Source of the DNA: Bacillus sp. BGMRC 2118
GTDB taxonomy: Bacteria; Bacillota; Bacilli; Bacillales; SA4
Assembly (NCBI GenBank): GCA_008364785.1
Contig: VTTJ01000002.1
Coordinates: 1 to 64,000, forward strand
DNA: 64,000 bases
Reading direction: 5' to 3'
Part shown: positions 7,575-16,073 of the stretch, in pieces
Numbering within the stretch: position 1 is the first letter of the stretch
Layout of the letters: every line of letters begins with the position of its first letter
Notes under the pieces: model-generated
Databases searched by the model: none
The model's input: only the letters and a program-made list of their open reading frames with translations
What the model was told of the DNA's origin: nothing
Translations under genes and position numbers: made by a program

Positions 7575-8867
7575 ATGTTAGACACGTTACTTTCTTTACT
7601 ACAAGATTCAAATACTCAATGGGTGCTCCTCGGTACAATGTTACTAGGGCTGGCAAGTGGTGTGTTAGGTAGTTTTGCATTATTAAAGAAACAAAGTTTA
7701 CTAGGAGATGCAATGGCTCACGCAGCACTTCCAGGAATTTGCTTGGCATTTCTTTTGACAGGAGAAAAATCAATACTCTCCTTTATGATAGGTGCCGCTG
7801 TGTTAGGGTATCTTGCCAGTTTTTTTATTACAATGATTACGAAGCATTCCCGAATAAAAGAAGATACAGCCATTGGACTTGTGTTGTCAGTCTTTTTTGG
7901 AATCGGTATTGTCCTTCTAACATACATTGCTGGTTTAAATAACGGTAATCAAACAGGATTGAATGATTTCATATTTGGGCAGGCTGCTTCTTTGGTTGGA
8001 GCAGATGTAACGATGATGATGGCCATCTCTGGGGTATTACTCATTACTACGTTTCTATTATTTAAAGAGTTAAAGCTCGTGACGTTCGACGTACAATTTG
8101 CACAAGGAATTGGTTTGCCTGTCAGTTTGTTAAATGGCCTATTGATGCTGTTAATTGTAAGTAGCGTTGTTATTGGCTTACAGGCAGTTGGAGTTGTGTT
8201 GATGTCTGCAATGCTCATTACTCCTGCCATTAGTGCGAGATACTGGACGGATCGGTTAGACATCATGGTTATTATTTCAGGAAGCATTGGGGCCATATCA
8301 GGAATAGTAGGAACATTGTTAAGTACAGTTGCAAACGGTATGCCAACGGGTCCACTTATTATCATATCGGCAACCTTTATTTTTCTCATCTCTCTTATTT
8401 TCTCACCGAAAAGAGGATTAGTAACAAAAGCATGGAGATATTACAAGCTACGAAAATTGACCGAGAAACAACACCTGCTACAAGAGATTTACGAGGCTAT
8501 AGAGGGGACTGGTCAGGACAGTATTATTCACCTATCCCAAATAGGTGGAAAGAAAAGGATAATATCGTATTTGATTCAAAAGGGATTGCTTATTCCTGTA
8601 AAGGATGACTCTATTAAACTGACGAATGCAGGATTAACTGAAGCATATGAAATTGTACTAAATAATCGATTGATGGAAGTGTATTTGATGAATGAAATGA
8701 AGTTTGCCCACCTTCAAATCCCAGAAAATCAAACTCTATCATTTTTGTCTTTACCTAAAAAAGAACAAAATGAGTTAGTAAACTTACTGTCCCACTATGA
8801 CAGAAGTCCAAAACTACAGCCCATTCATAACAGGTACTTTAATGGAGGTGTTCATCATGAGTTATGA
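7575..8867 (+). CDS. mntC: Manganese ABC transporter permease MntC with C-terminal winged-helix-like extension
   Basis: 430 residues. The first 280 or so form an ABC-3 family permease with about eight membrane helices (GSFALLKKQSLLGDAMAHAA is the conserved cytoplasmic loop). The remaining 150 residues are soluble and resemble the winged-helix and dimer region of DtxR/MntR repressors (IIHLSQIGGKKRIISYLIQK, LTNAGLTEAYEIV, NRLMEVYLMNEM). The longer MntC of B. subtilis is, as I recall, of similar size. The extension may sense metal or pair with the MntD subunit. mntD starts inside its last codons. Confidence 0.9.
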   Translation: MLDTLLSLLQDSNTQWVLLGTMLLGLASGVLGSFALLKKQSLLGDAMAHAALPGICLAFLLTGEKSILSFMIGAAVLGYLASFFITMITKHSRIKEDTAIGLVLSVFFGIGIVLLTYIAGLNNGNQTGLNDFIFGQAASLVGADVTMMMAISGVLLITTFLLFKELKLVTFDVQFAQGIGLPVSLLNGLLMLLIVSSVVIGLQAVGVVLMSAMLITPAISARYWTDRLDIMVIISGSIGAISGIVGTLLSTVANGMPTGPLIIISATFIFLISLIFSPKRGLVTKAWRYYKLRKLTEKQHLLQEIYEAIEGTGQDSIIHLSQIGGKKRIISYLIQKGLLIPVKDDSIKLTNAGLTEAYEIVLNNRLMEVYLMNEMKFAHLQIPENQTLSFLSLPKKEQNELVNLLSHYDRSPKLQPIHNRYFNGGVHHEL

Positions 8868-9741
8868 TATTTGGATTATCGCAACAGGTGCTCTTGTAGG
8901 TATCTCTTGCGGTATGGTGGGATGCTTCTTACTACTAAGAAAAATGGCAATGCTTGCTGATGCAATAAGCCATACTGTTTTACTTGGAATTGTCAGTGCT
9001 TTTCTTGTTAGTCATTCATTATCAGGAATCTCCATGCTAATTGGGGCATTAATTGTCGGGTTATTAACAGCTTATTTTGTACAATTACTGGATCAAAGTG
9101 GTGTTCAAACAGATGCAGCTATTGGGGTTGTCTTCACTTCCCTGTTCGCCCTGGGAGTCATTTTAATATCTCTTTTCGCTGATCAAGTTCATATTGATGC
9201 TGATCATGCGTTAATGGGGGAAATTGCCTTTGTTCCATGGGATACAATCATGGTATTTGGTTATTTGATACCAAAAGCAGTTCTTTTATTAAGTAGTGTG
9301 TTCATGTTGAATCTATTCTTAATATTGTTATTTTACAAAGAACTTAAGCTATGTTCATTTGATGCACAAATGGCCATAGCCCTAGGCATTCCAGTAATGG
9401 CTATACACTATCTATTAATGGGGATGGTCTCTTTATCAACAGTCGCATCCTTTGATGCAGTTGGAGCTATTTTAGTTGTAGCTATGCTGATTGCTCCAGG
9501 TGCGACAGCGTACCTTTTAACAGATAAATTGAATGTCATGCTCATGATTAGTGGGGTAGTTGGGTTAGCATCAGCCATTGGTGGTTATTATATTGCTTAT
9601 CTACTCAATGTATCCATTGCCGGGTCAATGGCAATGACTGCTGGAATCTTATTTTCTGTAACGTTTCTCTTTTCGCCAACTCATGGAATGGTCGCAAAAT
9701 GGCTTAATCAACACAAATTAAAAAATCATCTCGAAGGATAA
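8857..9741 (+). CDS. mntD: Manganese ABC transporter permease MntD
   Basis: 294-residue ABC-3 family permease with about eight to nine membrane helices; the conserved loop reads LLRKMAMLADAISHTVLLG. It forms the channel with MntC. The start at 8857 was chosen over an in-frame ATG 60 bases upstream because AATGGAGGTG precedes it; it overlaps the end of mntC by 11 bp, typical of translational coupling. A terminator overlaps its stop codon and ends the mnt operon. Confidence 0.9.
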   Translation: MSYDIWIIATGALVGISCGMVGCFLLLRKMAMLADAISHTVLLGIVSAFLVSHSLSGISMLIGALIVGLLTAYFVQLLDQSGVQTDAAIGVVFTSLFALGVILISLFADQVHIDADHALMGEIAFVPWDTIMVFGYLIPKAVLLLSSVFMLNLFLILLFYKELKLCSFDAQMAIALGIPVMAIHYLLMGMVSLSTVASFDAVGAILVVAMLIAPGATAYLLTDKLNVMLMISGVVGLASAIGGYYIAYLLNVSIAGSMAMTAGILFSVTFLFSPTHGMVAKWLNQHKLKNHLEG

Positions 9742-9766
9742 AATCTTATAGGTTTTATCCTTTTTT
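9736..9766 (+). terminator. Terminator of the mnt operon
   Basis: GGATAAAATCT pairs with AGGTTTTATCC (one G-U pair) across a 3-base loop and is followed by TTTTTT. The mntD stop codon is inside the 5' arm. Confidence 0.85.
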
Positions 9767-9773
9767 ACATGTA

Positions 9774-9789
9774 TGTAACAGTTGTTACA
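9774..9789. promoter_or_regulatory. Palindrome TGTAAC-N4-GTTACA in the gap after mntD
   Basis: A perfect 6-4-6 inverted repeat directly after the mnt terminator, in the 307-bp gap before the methyltransferase gene. It looks operator-like, but its target is unclear. Nothing else was recognised in 9790-10048 apart from the GGAGGGG ribosome binding site at its end. Confidence 0.25.
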
Positions 9790-10048
9790 AGGTATTTTAT
9801 TAATTTTATTTAAGCTGATTTATATAAGCTCATGCAGGCTTCATCACGGGCAAAAAAATACCCATAGATAGAAAGTAACTAGATCACATTTCGTGTGCGA
9901 TAGTCGGTACACCATTGCATTTAAAAGAGCTAATTAATCAGTATCTCCCTCCTCTTTTTAGTCGGAAATCACCAAGATGTAAAGAAGGTGTAACCTTTGA
10001 GATCATCACTTTTAGTAAACTATTTATAAGGGAAAAAGGAGGGGACAT

Positions 10049-10753
10049 ATGCAACCGTCAATCTTATGTGATGAAGACCTATTGGACATGTTAGATGATC
10101 TACTTCGAGAGCCAAAGCCGTTTTGGGAAAGCTTTTATGAAGATCGGACGAAGAAGATTCCATTTTTTCAAGTAAAGGGTCCTGATGAAAATTTAGTAGA
10201 CTATTTTGATAGAGGATTCGAACCAAGAAAAGCTTTAGACTTAGGATGTGGACCAGGGAGAAATGCCATTTATATGGCTAAAAAAGGCTGTCAAGTGGAT
10301 GCAATAGACATCTCTGAAAAAGCAATTGAGTGGGTAAATGAACGAGCTATGGAAGAAGATGTAGAGATTAACTTATACTGTGATTCCGTATTCAATTTTG
10401 AATTCGAGGAACAATCTTATGACTTTATTTATGACTCAGGTTTATTTCATCACCTAGCACCTCATCGCCGATTAACGTATATAAAGATACTGAAAAAGGC
10501 TCTAAAGAAAGATGGAAAATTCGGACTTGTGTGCTTCAATACAGATGGGGCACTGCCTACACCGGATTGGCAAGTATATAAGGAACGTAGTTTAAAAGGT
10601 GGTATCGGCTATACAGAGAAGAGGTTAAGACAAGTATTTGAACAAGATTTCACCTTTATTGAATGTAGAAAAATGAAAAATATCACTCAACCATCTGAGC
10701 AATTTGGATTTGAATTTTTATGGACTGCCTTGATGGAAAAGAAGGGAATATAG
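10049..10753 (+). CDS. Class I SAM-dependent methyltransferase
   Basis: 234 residues. Motif I is ALDLGCGPGRNAIYMA (about residues 63-78), followed by the acidic end of beta-2 in CQVDAIDISEKAIEW and motif IV-like FIYDSGLFHHL. The overall architecture matches small-molecule methyltransferases of the TehB/ubiquinone-type Methyltransf_11/25 group; the substrate cannot be read from sequence. AAAAAGGAGGGGACAT precedes the ATG. No operon partner except a possible decayed ORF immediately downstream. Confidence 0.75.
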   Translation: MQPSILCDEDLLDMLDDLLREPKPFWESFYEDRTKKIPFFQVKGPDENLVDYFDRGFEPRKALDLGCGPGRNAIYMAKKGCQVDAIDISEKAIEWVNERAMEEDVEINLYCDSVFNFEFEEQSYDFIYDSGLFHHLAPHRRLTYIKILKKALKKDGKFGLVCFNTDGALPTPDWQVYKERSLKGGIGYTEKRLRQVFEQDFTFIECRKMKNITQPSEQFGFEFLWTALMEKKGI

Positions 10754-10957
10754 GTGTTAGAAGAAATAGTAAGGAAATTAATAGAAAAGGGGAATTCATA
10801 TGGGGAATAATCGGAGACATTAACAAAGGGTCAATGGATTATCCTCATGGAACGAAAGATAATGGAGCAATGGTAGCTAGAGAAAAAATGGAGTTTGAAA
10901 CAGTTTTATCTCGCATATGTAGTAGATCCACCAGGTATTGGATTTGAACTTCCCTGA
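10754..10957 (+). pseudogene. Possible decayed small ORF after the methyltransferase
   Basis: A GTG directly after the methyltransferase stop, preceded by AAGGGA, opens a frame reading MLEEIVRKLIEKGNSYGE. It is then broken by a TAA and a TAG while continuing with protein-like segments (QFYLAYVVDPPGIGFELP) to a final stop. It may be a degenerate gene of about 65 codons; the evidence is only frame continuity. Confidence 0.25.
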
Positions 10958-11019
10958 ATACAAATAACTCTCATACGATTGGGGATAATAGACGTAAAAA
11001 AGACTTGAGGATGATGGGA

Positions 11020-11577
11020 ATGAGAAATTGTGTAATTCTACTTTTCATTACGGGTATACTGTCTTCCGGTATGATCGTACATGCTGAAACAGAAGATTTA
11101 CCAGTACCTTTTGAAGTGATGTATCCTGAAGTGGGATATACATCCATTGATAAGGCGGTTAGTGAATTCGAGAAGTATACGAAGGCAGAAGTCCAAATAC
11201 CCACGCGATTACCACCGATTTCTTTTACTCATGCTTATGGCCGGTTTTCAAACATAAACGATGGAATGAATGTGTCCTTAGAGATTAAATACATTCATGA
11301 TGCGAAACAGGAAAATCATTTTAAAATGGATATCCGCCCACTAAAAAATAAAATCCAGTTTAGAGATACACTTATTTTGAATACATATGTACTGAAAAAT
11401 GGGAATAAGGCTGAGTATATTTCACATACTCATTTTAATATGCTTGTCTTTGAACAAGACGATTGGCAATATATATTGAGTGTAGATAAACGAATTGCAG
11501 AAGAAATTAACGGAGATGTGTTAACATCCATTGCAAATTCAATTGATGCATCAGAGGGAAATAAGAAATCACATTAA
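11020..11577 (+). CDS. Secreted protein of unknown function, 185 residues
   Basis: A signal peptide (CVILLFITGILSSGMIVHA, cleavage before ETEDL) is followed by a soluble domain of about 160 residues with alternating beta strands (INDGMNVSLEIKYIHD, KAEYISHTHFNMLVFEQ, DWQYILSVDKR). No cysteines, lipobox or catalytic signature are seen and the family was not recognised. Three ATGs are close together; the third (11020) has the best spacing from TTGAGG. A terminator follows directly, so the gene appears to stand alone. Confidence 0.6.
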   Translation: MRNCVILLFITGILSSGMIVHAETEDLPVPFEVMYPEVGYTSIDKAVSEFEKYTKAEVQIPTRLPPISFTHAYGRFSNINDGMNVSLEIKYIHDAKQENHFKMDIRPLKNKIQFRDTLILNTYVLKNGNKAEYISHTHFNMLVFEQDDWQYILSVDKRIAEEINGDVLTSIANSIDASEGNKKSH

Positions 11578-11581
11578 GTTT

Positions 11582-11615
11582 AGGACTCCTTTTTTAAAGG
11601 GTCCCATTTTTTTTT
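11582..11615 (+). terminator. Terminator of the secreted-protein gene
   Basis: GGACTCCTTT pairs with AAAGGGTCC (a wobble and a mismatch) and is followed by nine T residues. Confidence 0.7.
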
Positions 11616-11738
11616 ACATAACCCCCAATTCAAAATTTTTATGAAACTAAGAAAATTTTACTATTTTCTACAAATTATTTAAGGTATTATTAATAAGGGA
11701 TTTATGAAAGCCTTTACATTTTTGAGGGGGAAAGAACT

Positions 11739-12683
11739 ATGACACATGTTCGTACACTAAATTTAAAAAATTATACGTATGGTAACAGCAATGAACGTAA
11801 AATATTTGCTGAAGAATTCGTTGCTGGCTTAAAGGAAACAGGATTTATTATTCTAGAAGGGCACGGCGTCGATCCAAATCTAATTGAAAAGAATTACGAG
11901 ATTTGGCAAAAATTCTTTGCTTTAGATACTGAAACAAAGAAAAAGTATGAAAGTGTTCTTGGGGGAGCACGTGGGTACACAGGCTTTGGGAAAGAGCATG
12001 CGAAAAACCGTACTGTTGGTGATCTAAAAGAATTTTTCCATGTTGGACAAGAGCTACCAGTTGGACACCCACTTTCTGGTGAATACCCAGAAAATTTATG
12101 GCCGGAAGAAGTAGAAGATATGCGTAAGCTTGCATTGAACTTTTATCGCGGACTTGAGCGTGTAGCAAATAATATGCTTGAAGCACTTGCTCTCGAGATG
12201 GATTTACGTTTAAATTTCTTCTCAGATATGATTAAAGACGGAAACAGCATTTTACGTGCAATTCACTACCCTGCTTTAGACGAATCAATGGACCCTAATG
12301 CGATTCGTGCAGGTGAGCATGAAGATATCAACTTAATTACTTTACTAGTTGAATCAACAGCATCTGGACTTCAACTACTGACTCGTGATGGTGAGTGGAT
12401 TGATGTTAAAGCGGAAAAAGGACAAATTATAGTAGATGCTGGAGATATGCTATCAAGAATTACAAACGAAGTAATCCCTGCTACAACACACCGTGTAGTG
12501 AATCCAAAAGGTGAGAACACTTCACGTTACTCAATGCCATTCTTTGTACATCCATATAGCAGTTATTTACTGGAAACGATTCCTTCATGTATTTCTGAAG
12601 AAAATCCAGAGAAATATCCTGCCATCACAGCAGGCGATTTCTTATATGAGCGTCTAGTTGAAATTGGATTAATTAAAAAATAA
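11739..12683 (+). CDS. 2-oxoglutarate/Fe(II) dioxygenase, isopenicillin-N-synthase family
   Basis: 314 residues. An N-terminal DIOX_N-like segment (FIILEGHGVDPNLIEKNYEI) precedes the 2OG-Fe(II) core. The iron ligands are the His and Asp of GEHEDINLITLL and the distal His of ATTHRVVNP; the 2-oxoglutarate anchor is the Arg-x-Ser of SRYSMPFF. Family members hydroxylate, desaturate or cyclise small molecules with molecular oxygen; the substrate is unknown. TTGAGGGGGAAAGAACT gives a strong ribosome binding site. The next gene is a flavin reductase in the same orientation, behind a terminator-like hairpin. Confidence 0.85.
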   Translation: MTHVRTLNLKNYTYGNSNERKIFAEEFVAGLKETGFIILEGHGVDPNLIEKNYEIWQKFFALDTETKKKYESVLGGARGYTGFGKEHAKNRTVGDLKEFFHVGQELPVGHPLSGEYPENLWPEEVEDMRKLALNFYRGLERVANNMLEALALEMDLRLNFFSDMIKDGNSILRAIHYPALDESMDPNAIRAGEHEDINLITLLVESTASGLQLLTRDGEWIDVKAEKGQIIVDAGDMLSRITNEVIPATTHRVVNPKGENTSRYSMPFFVHPYSSYLLETIPSCISEENPEKYPAITAGDFLYERLVEIGLIKK

Positions 12684-12686
12684 TTT

Positions 12687-12727
12687 AAAAAACCATCATT
12701 TTTCATTATGAAATCTGATGGTTTTTT
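12687..12727 (+). terminator. Hairpin between the dioxygenase and the reductase gene
   Basis: AAAAAACCATCA pairs perfectly with TGATGGTTTTTT over 12 bp and supplies its own T tail. It would end or attenuate transcription from the dioxygenase gene before the reductase gene. Confidence 0.8.
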
Positions 12728-12870
12728 CATAGCTGAAAGGAAAGTTCGGTTAAAGTGCCGAAAAATATGTAATAACGAGGCAAATGATTTATAATAGTAT
12801 GGTATATTGTAGTTAATTACTTTACTTACGTTATGTTTATAATAATCTTTAAAATATAGAGGTGTGGAAT

Positions 12871-14034
12871 ATGCAGAAAGCAACAGATGATAACAAGGTG
12901 GGCACAGTTTATAGTCGTACGAACCCATACCAGGCAAAGGTGTTAAAAAAGAAAAATTTAAATAAGAACGGTTCTAATAAAGAAACTCTCCATATTGAAT
13001 TATCGCTGCAGGAATCAGGACTTACGTATGATTCAGGAGATTGTCTTGGTATCCTTCCAGAAAATGATCCTGAGTTAGTTGCATTACTTATTACTGAAAT
13101 GAATTGGGATGAGACTGAGCAGGTTGTTATAAATAAAGCAGGCGATACTCTTCCATTAAAAGAAGCACTTGTTACACATTTTGAAATTACGCTACTCACA
13201 AAAAAGATTGTCCAACAAGCGGCAGCATTAACTGAGAATGAAGACATTCAAAAACTTGTTGCTGTTGAAAATGCTGCTGAACTAAAAGAGTATATGAATG
13301 GCCGGGATTTGCTTGACCTATTACGTGATTTCGGTCCGTGGAACGCATCAAGTAAAGATATTGTTGCTTTACTCAGAAAAATGCCACCACGTTTATATTC
13401 CATTGCTAGTAGTATAAAAGCAGTTCCTGGTGAAGTGCATTTAACAATTGGTGCAGTTCGTTACACTGCCCATGGTCGTGAACGTAAGGGAGTTTGTTCT
13501 GTAGAATGCTCAGAACGTCTATTTGAAGGAGATACACTTCCAGTATTCATTCAGCAAAACAAACATTTTAACCTGCCGGAATCACGTGATATAGACATCA
13601 TCATGGTTGGACCTGGTACGGGTATTGCTCCTTTCCGTTCGTTCTTACAAGATCGTGCGATTGAAGAAGGACCAGGAAGATCATGGTTATTCTTTGGAGA
13701 TCAACGTTCAACTACTGACTTCTTATATGAAGAAGAGCTTAAGCAATATGTAAACGATGGCGTGTTAGCTAATCTAGATGTTGCCTTCTCTCGTGACTCA
13801 GACCAAAAAGTGTATGTACAGCATAAAATGATTGAAAAGAGTACAGAGCTATTTAAATGGATTGATAACGGAGCATACTTCTATGTATGTGGTGACAAAG
13901 AACATATGGCGAAGGATGTACATGAAACATTACTAACAATTATCGCAAAAGAAGGTAACATGAGTGCTGAGGAAGCTGAAAATTACTTAACTGCGATGCA
14001 AAAATCAAAGCGTTACCAACGTGATGTATATTAA
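12871..14034 (+). CDS. CysJ-like FAD/NADPH reductase lacking the flavodoxin domain
   Basis: 387 residues. This is the ferredoxin-NADP-reductase half of the sulfite reductase alpha subunit/cytochrome P450 reductase family: a connecting FAD domain, FAD-binding RLYSIASS, flavin-stacking GVCSVECSERL, NADPH-binding MVGPGTGIAPFRSFLQDR, YVCGDKEHMAKDV, and the C-terminal SKRYQRDVY. Full CysJ proteins are near 600 residues because of an N-terminal flavodoxin domain that is absent here, so electrons must go to a separate carrier or directly to a partner. Start: GAGGTG with a 6-base spacer favours the ATG at 12871 over an upstream GTG. Confidence 0.8.
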   Translation: MQKATDDNKVGTVYSRTNPYQAKVLKKKNLNKNGSNKETLHIELSLQESGLTYDSGDCLGILPENDPELVALLITEMNWDETEQVVINKAGDTLPLKEALVTHFEITLLTKKIVQQAAALTENEDIQKLVAVENAAELKEYMNGRDLLDLLRDFGPWNASSKDIVALLRKMPPRLYSIASSIKAVPGEVHLTIGAVRYTAHGRERKGVCSVECSERLFEGDTLPVFIQQNKHFNLPESRDIDIIMVGPGTGIAPFRSFLQDRAIEEGPGRSWLFFGDQRSTTDFLYEEELKQYVNDGVLANLDVAFSRDSDQKVYVQHKMIEKSTELFKWIDNGAYFYVCGDKEHMAKDVHETLLTIIAKEGNMSAEEAENYLTAMQKSKRYQRDVY

Positions 14035-14044
14035 TTAATGCTAG

Positions 14045-14076
14045 AAAGGAGATTGGTTTCCCAATCTCCTTTTCTA
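14045..14076 (+). terminator. Terminator of the CysJ-like gene
   Basis: AAAGGAGATTGG pairs perfectly with CCAATCTCCTTT across a 4-base loop and is followed by TTCTATTT. Confidence 0.9.
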
Positions 14077-14105
14077 TTTAGTAGGTCATTTTGACAAAGA
14101 GAACT

Positions 14106-14134
14106 GAAGAAGACCGGTATACACCGGCCTTCTC
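14106..14134 (-). terminator. Hairpin after the subtilisin gene
   Basis: On the minus strand AGAAGG-CCGG-TGTATA-CCGG-TCTTCT forms an interrupted stem immediately after the protease stop. The tail is not strongly T-rich, so it is a weak or factor-assisted terminator. Confidence 0.5.
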
Positions 14135-14147
14135 ACTTTTATTAAAT

Positions 14148-15350
14148 TTAGTATCTTACCGCATCATTTGAATTGATTCTACCGTATCTAGAATATGAGC
14201 CTGTTCCAGTTACAGCATCAGCCGTTTGCTCAATAGCTTGACGAACCTGTACATTGCTGCGTCCTTGACCTTTTAATAATGCTGCCAAGCCAGCTACATA
14301 AGGAGAGGCCATAGAAGTACCGGATAAATAAACATAGCGATTACCTGGGTAAGTAGAGGCAATATCTACTCCAGGAGCGACAACATCAACCCATGTTCCA
14401 TAGTTAGAGAAGGAAGCTTTTCTATTAGAGCTGTCTACTGCTCCAACTGCAATAACGTTTGAGTAAGAAGCAGGCTCAAAAGTTGTACTTACTCCATCAT
14501 TTCCTGCAGCAGCAACGAGAACAGCGCCCTTGTTCCATGCATAATTAACAGCATCTTGAAGCGTAGCTGTTGAGCAATCACATCCAAGTGACATATTGAT
14601 GACTTCTGCCCCGTTATCAGCAGCATAGCGGATACCGTTTGCGATAGCTGCTAGAGAACCGCTACCATTTGCATCCAGAACACGAACAGCTAATATTTTT
14701 GTATTAGGAGCCGTACCTGCAATACCTGTTCCGTTATTTGTTTCAGCTGCCGCAATACCAGCGACGTGTGTTCCATGACCATTTAAATCCATTGGAGTAT
14801 TATCATTGTCGATGAAATCATAGCCTCTAATTACTTTGCCGTCTAAGTCAGGGTGCGTATAGTCAACACCTGAATCTAAAATAGCAATTTCTTGACTGCT
14901 GCTACCTCTAGTAACATCCCATGCTGCGTTCGTATACGTATTTTTAATTCCATATTGATAATTGTTGAAATAAGTATCATTTGGAGTCCATGTTGCGTTA
15001 AAAATGTAATTCGGTTCAACGTATTCTATGTTTGGATTCTTTTCAAGCATTTTCATTGCTTTTTCAACATCTTTCACTTTCAGTACCTTAAATTCTGAAT
15101 TTGACTGTCCCTCTGGTAATACGTCGGCTTCCACACTTTGAAGGGCTGTTGCTTCAACCGCAGTAGAAACCGCGTTGTCTTTAAATTTAACGATTAATTC
15201 ACCCTCCTTAAACTTATTCTTTTCGAATTTCACCTTTTGAATGGCAACCTTTTCAGGTTCCTTTTCCTTCGCACCAGCAGGTGAACTTACTAGTGGGAAA
15301 AGGGCAAGAGATACAGCAAGAGACATCGTAACCAGTTTCTTAATTTTCAT
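14148..15350 (-). CDS. Secreted subtilisin/thermitase-like serine protease (S8)
   Basis: 400 residues. A Sec signal peptide (about residues 1-27, ending SPAGA) is followed by an Inhibitor-I9-type propeptide of about 90 residues (GELIVKFKDN, YVEPNYIF) and a mature domain with the complete triad: Asp in AILDSGVDYTHPDLDG, His in NGHGTHVAGI and Ser in SGTSMASPYVAGL. The oxyanion Asn is in AAAGNDG. It is an extracellular endoprotease that matures by autocleavage. The second ATG was chosen because it is 6 bases from AAAGGAGG. It looks monocistronic. Confidence 0.93.
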   Translation of the reverse strand: MKIKKLVTMSLAVSLALFPLVSSPAGAKEKEPEKVAIQKVKFEKNKFKEGELIVKFKDNAVSTAVEATALQSVEADVLPEGQSNSEFKVLKVKDVEKAMKMLEKNPNIEYVEPNYIFNATWTPNDTYFNNYQYGIKNTYTNAAWDVTRGSSSQEIAILDSGVDYTHPDLDGKVIRGYDFIDNDNTPMDLNGHGTHVAGIAAAETNNGTGIAGTAPNTKILAVRVLDANGSGSLAAIANGIRYAADNGAEVINMSLGCDCSTATLQDAVNYAWNKGAVLVAAAGNDGVSTTFEPASYSNVIAVGAVDSSNRKASFSNYGTWVDVVAPGVDIASTYPGNRYVYLSGTSMASPYVAGLAALLKGQGRSNVQVRQAIEQTADAVTGTGSYSRYGRINSNDAVRY

Positions 15351-15438
15351 AAACATCCTCCTTTAATTTGAGTCACTGTTAAATGTATTAACGTGTTGAA
15401 AGTTAAATGTTTGGGAAAGTCAGAGAAAAAAGAGCGGA

Positions 15439-15600
15439 TTAGAGGGGATTTTCAAATAGAAATTTCCCAAGTGAAATCGGTACGTTTTTGTGGTAAGAGA
15501 TGATGGTTATACCTTTGTTTTTCAGAATCGTTAATGGGTGCTGTTCTTCATGAAGGAGATTGACTTTTCCATATTGAATTATAGGTGGTATTACGTACAT
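15439..15600 (-). CDS. Possible small protein of 53 residues
   Basis: An ATG-started frame encodes a protein-like peptide (starts MYVIPPIIQYGKVNLL, later LTILKNKGITIISYH, ends FENPL) in the gap upstream of the subtilisin gene. It has no clear Shine-Dalgarno sequence and no recognised family, so it may be a remnant. The rest of 15351-15805 shows no further gene. Confidence 0.3.
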   Translation of the reverse strand: MYVIPPIIQYGKVNLLHEEQHPLTILKNKGITIISYHKNVPISLGKFLFENPL

Positions 15601-15805
15601 TTAGTTTTGGAGGAAGTGAAAATGAAGAGGAGTCATAAAATCACCATGGATTGACTTGTTTTTAAGGGGTGAAAGGATCTGGGAGAGGTTCTCATACAAT
15701 AATAAGAGGTTGATTCGTTTCAACTCGTATAAATAGTAAATACGAAACCCAGGAAGTTAGCACGAAAACATAAACTCAATTTAGTTTGACAGGGGGAGGT
15801 CTATT

Positions 15806-15973
15806 ATGAAACGAATGGATGTCATACTGATAGGCATCGTTGTACTCATTTCAGGAATACTTTTTGTTCTATTGCAAGATAAGTTATCTAACGAGTATAT
15901 TCTTTTACTGTTATTTGGATTCGGATTCATTGTTGGGCTTGTGAGGCTTGTACTGCAAAGAAAGAGGGCATAA
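15806..15973 (+). CDS. Small two-helix membrane protein, 55 residues
   Basis: AGGGGGAGGTCTATT precedes an ATG opening a frame of two hydrophobic helices (VILIGIVVLISGILFVLL and EYILLLLFGFGFIVGLV) and a basic C-terminus (LQRKRA). The strong ribosome binding site makes it a convincing gene despite its length. Family unknown. Another small membrane protein gene follows about 100 bases later. Confidence 0.65.
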   Translation: MKRMDVILIGIVVLISGILFVLLQDKLSNEYILLLLFGFGFIVGLVRLVLQRKRA

Positions 15974-16073
15974 TGTTAGTGGAACTATCATCAATAATTT
16001 GAGAATAGAGGATGTAGTAGAATTTATAAAAAATTAATCAATAGTCTACTAGACTTCCGGGAGGAGGACTCAT

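Noticed and set aside
10720..10947. ORF of 75 codons after the methyltransferase
   Set aside because: It overlaps the methyltransferase gene end, has no ribosome binding site and an arbitrary composition; the GTG frame at 10754 looks more protein-like but is broken.
14892..15098. Plus-strand ORF within the subtilisin gene
   Set aside because: It is a frame shadow of a gene with complete catalytic motifs on the other strand.
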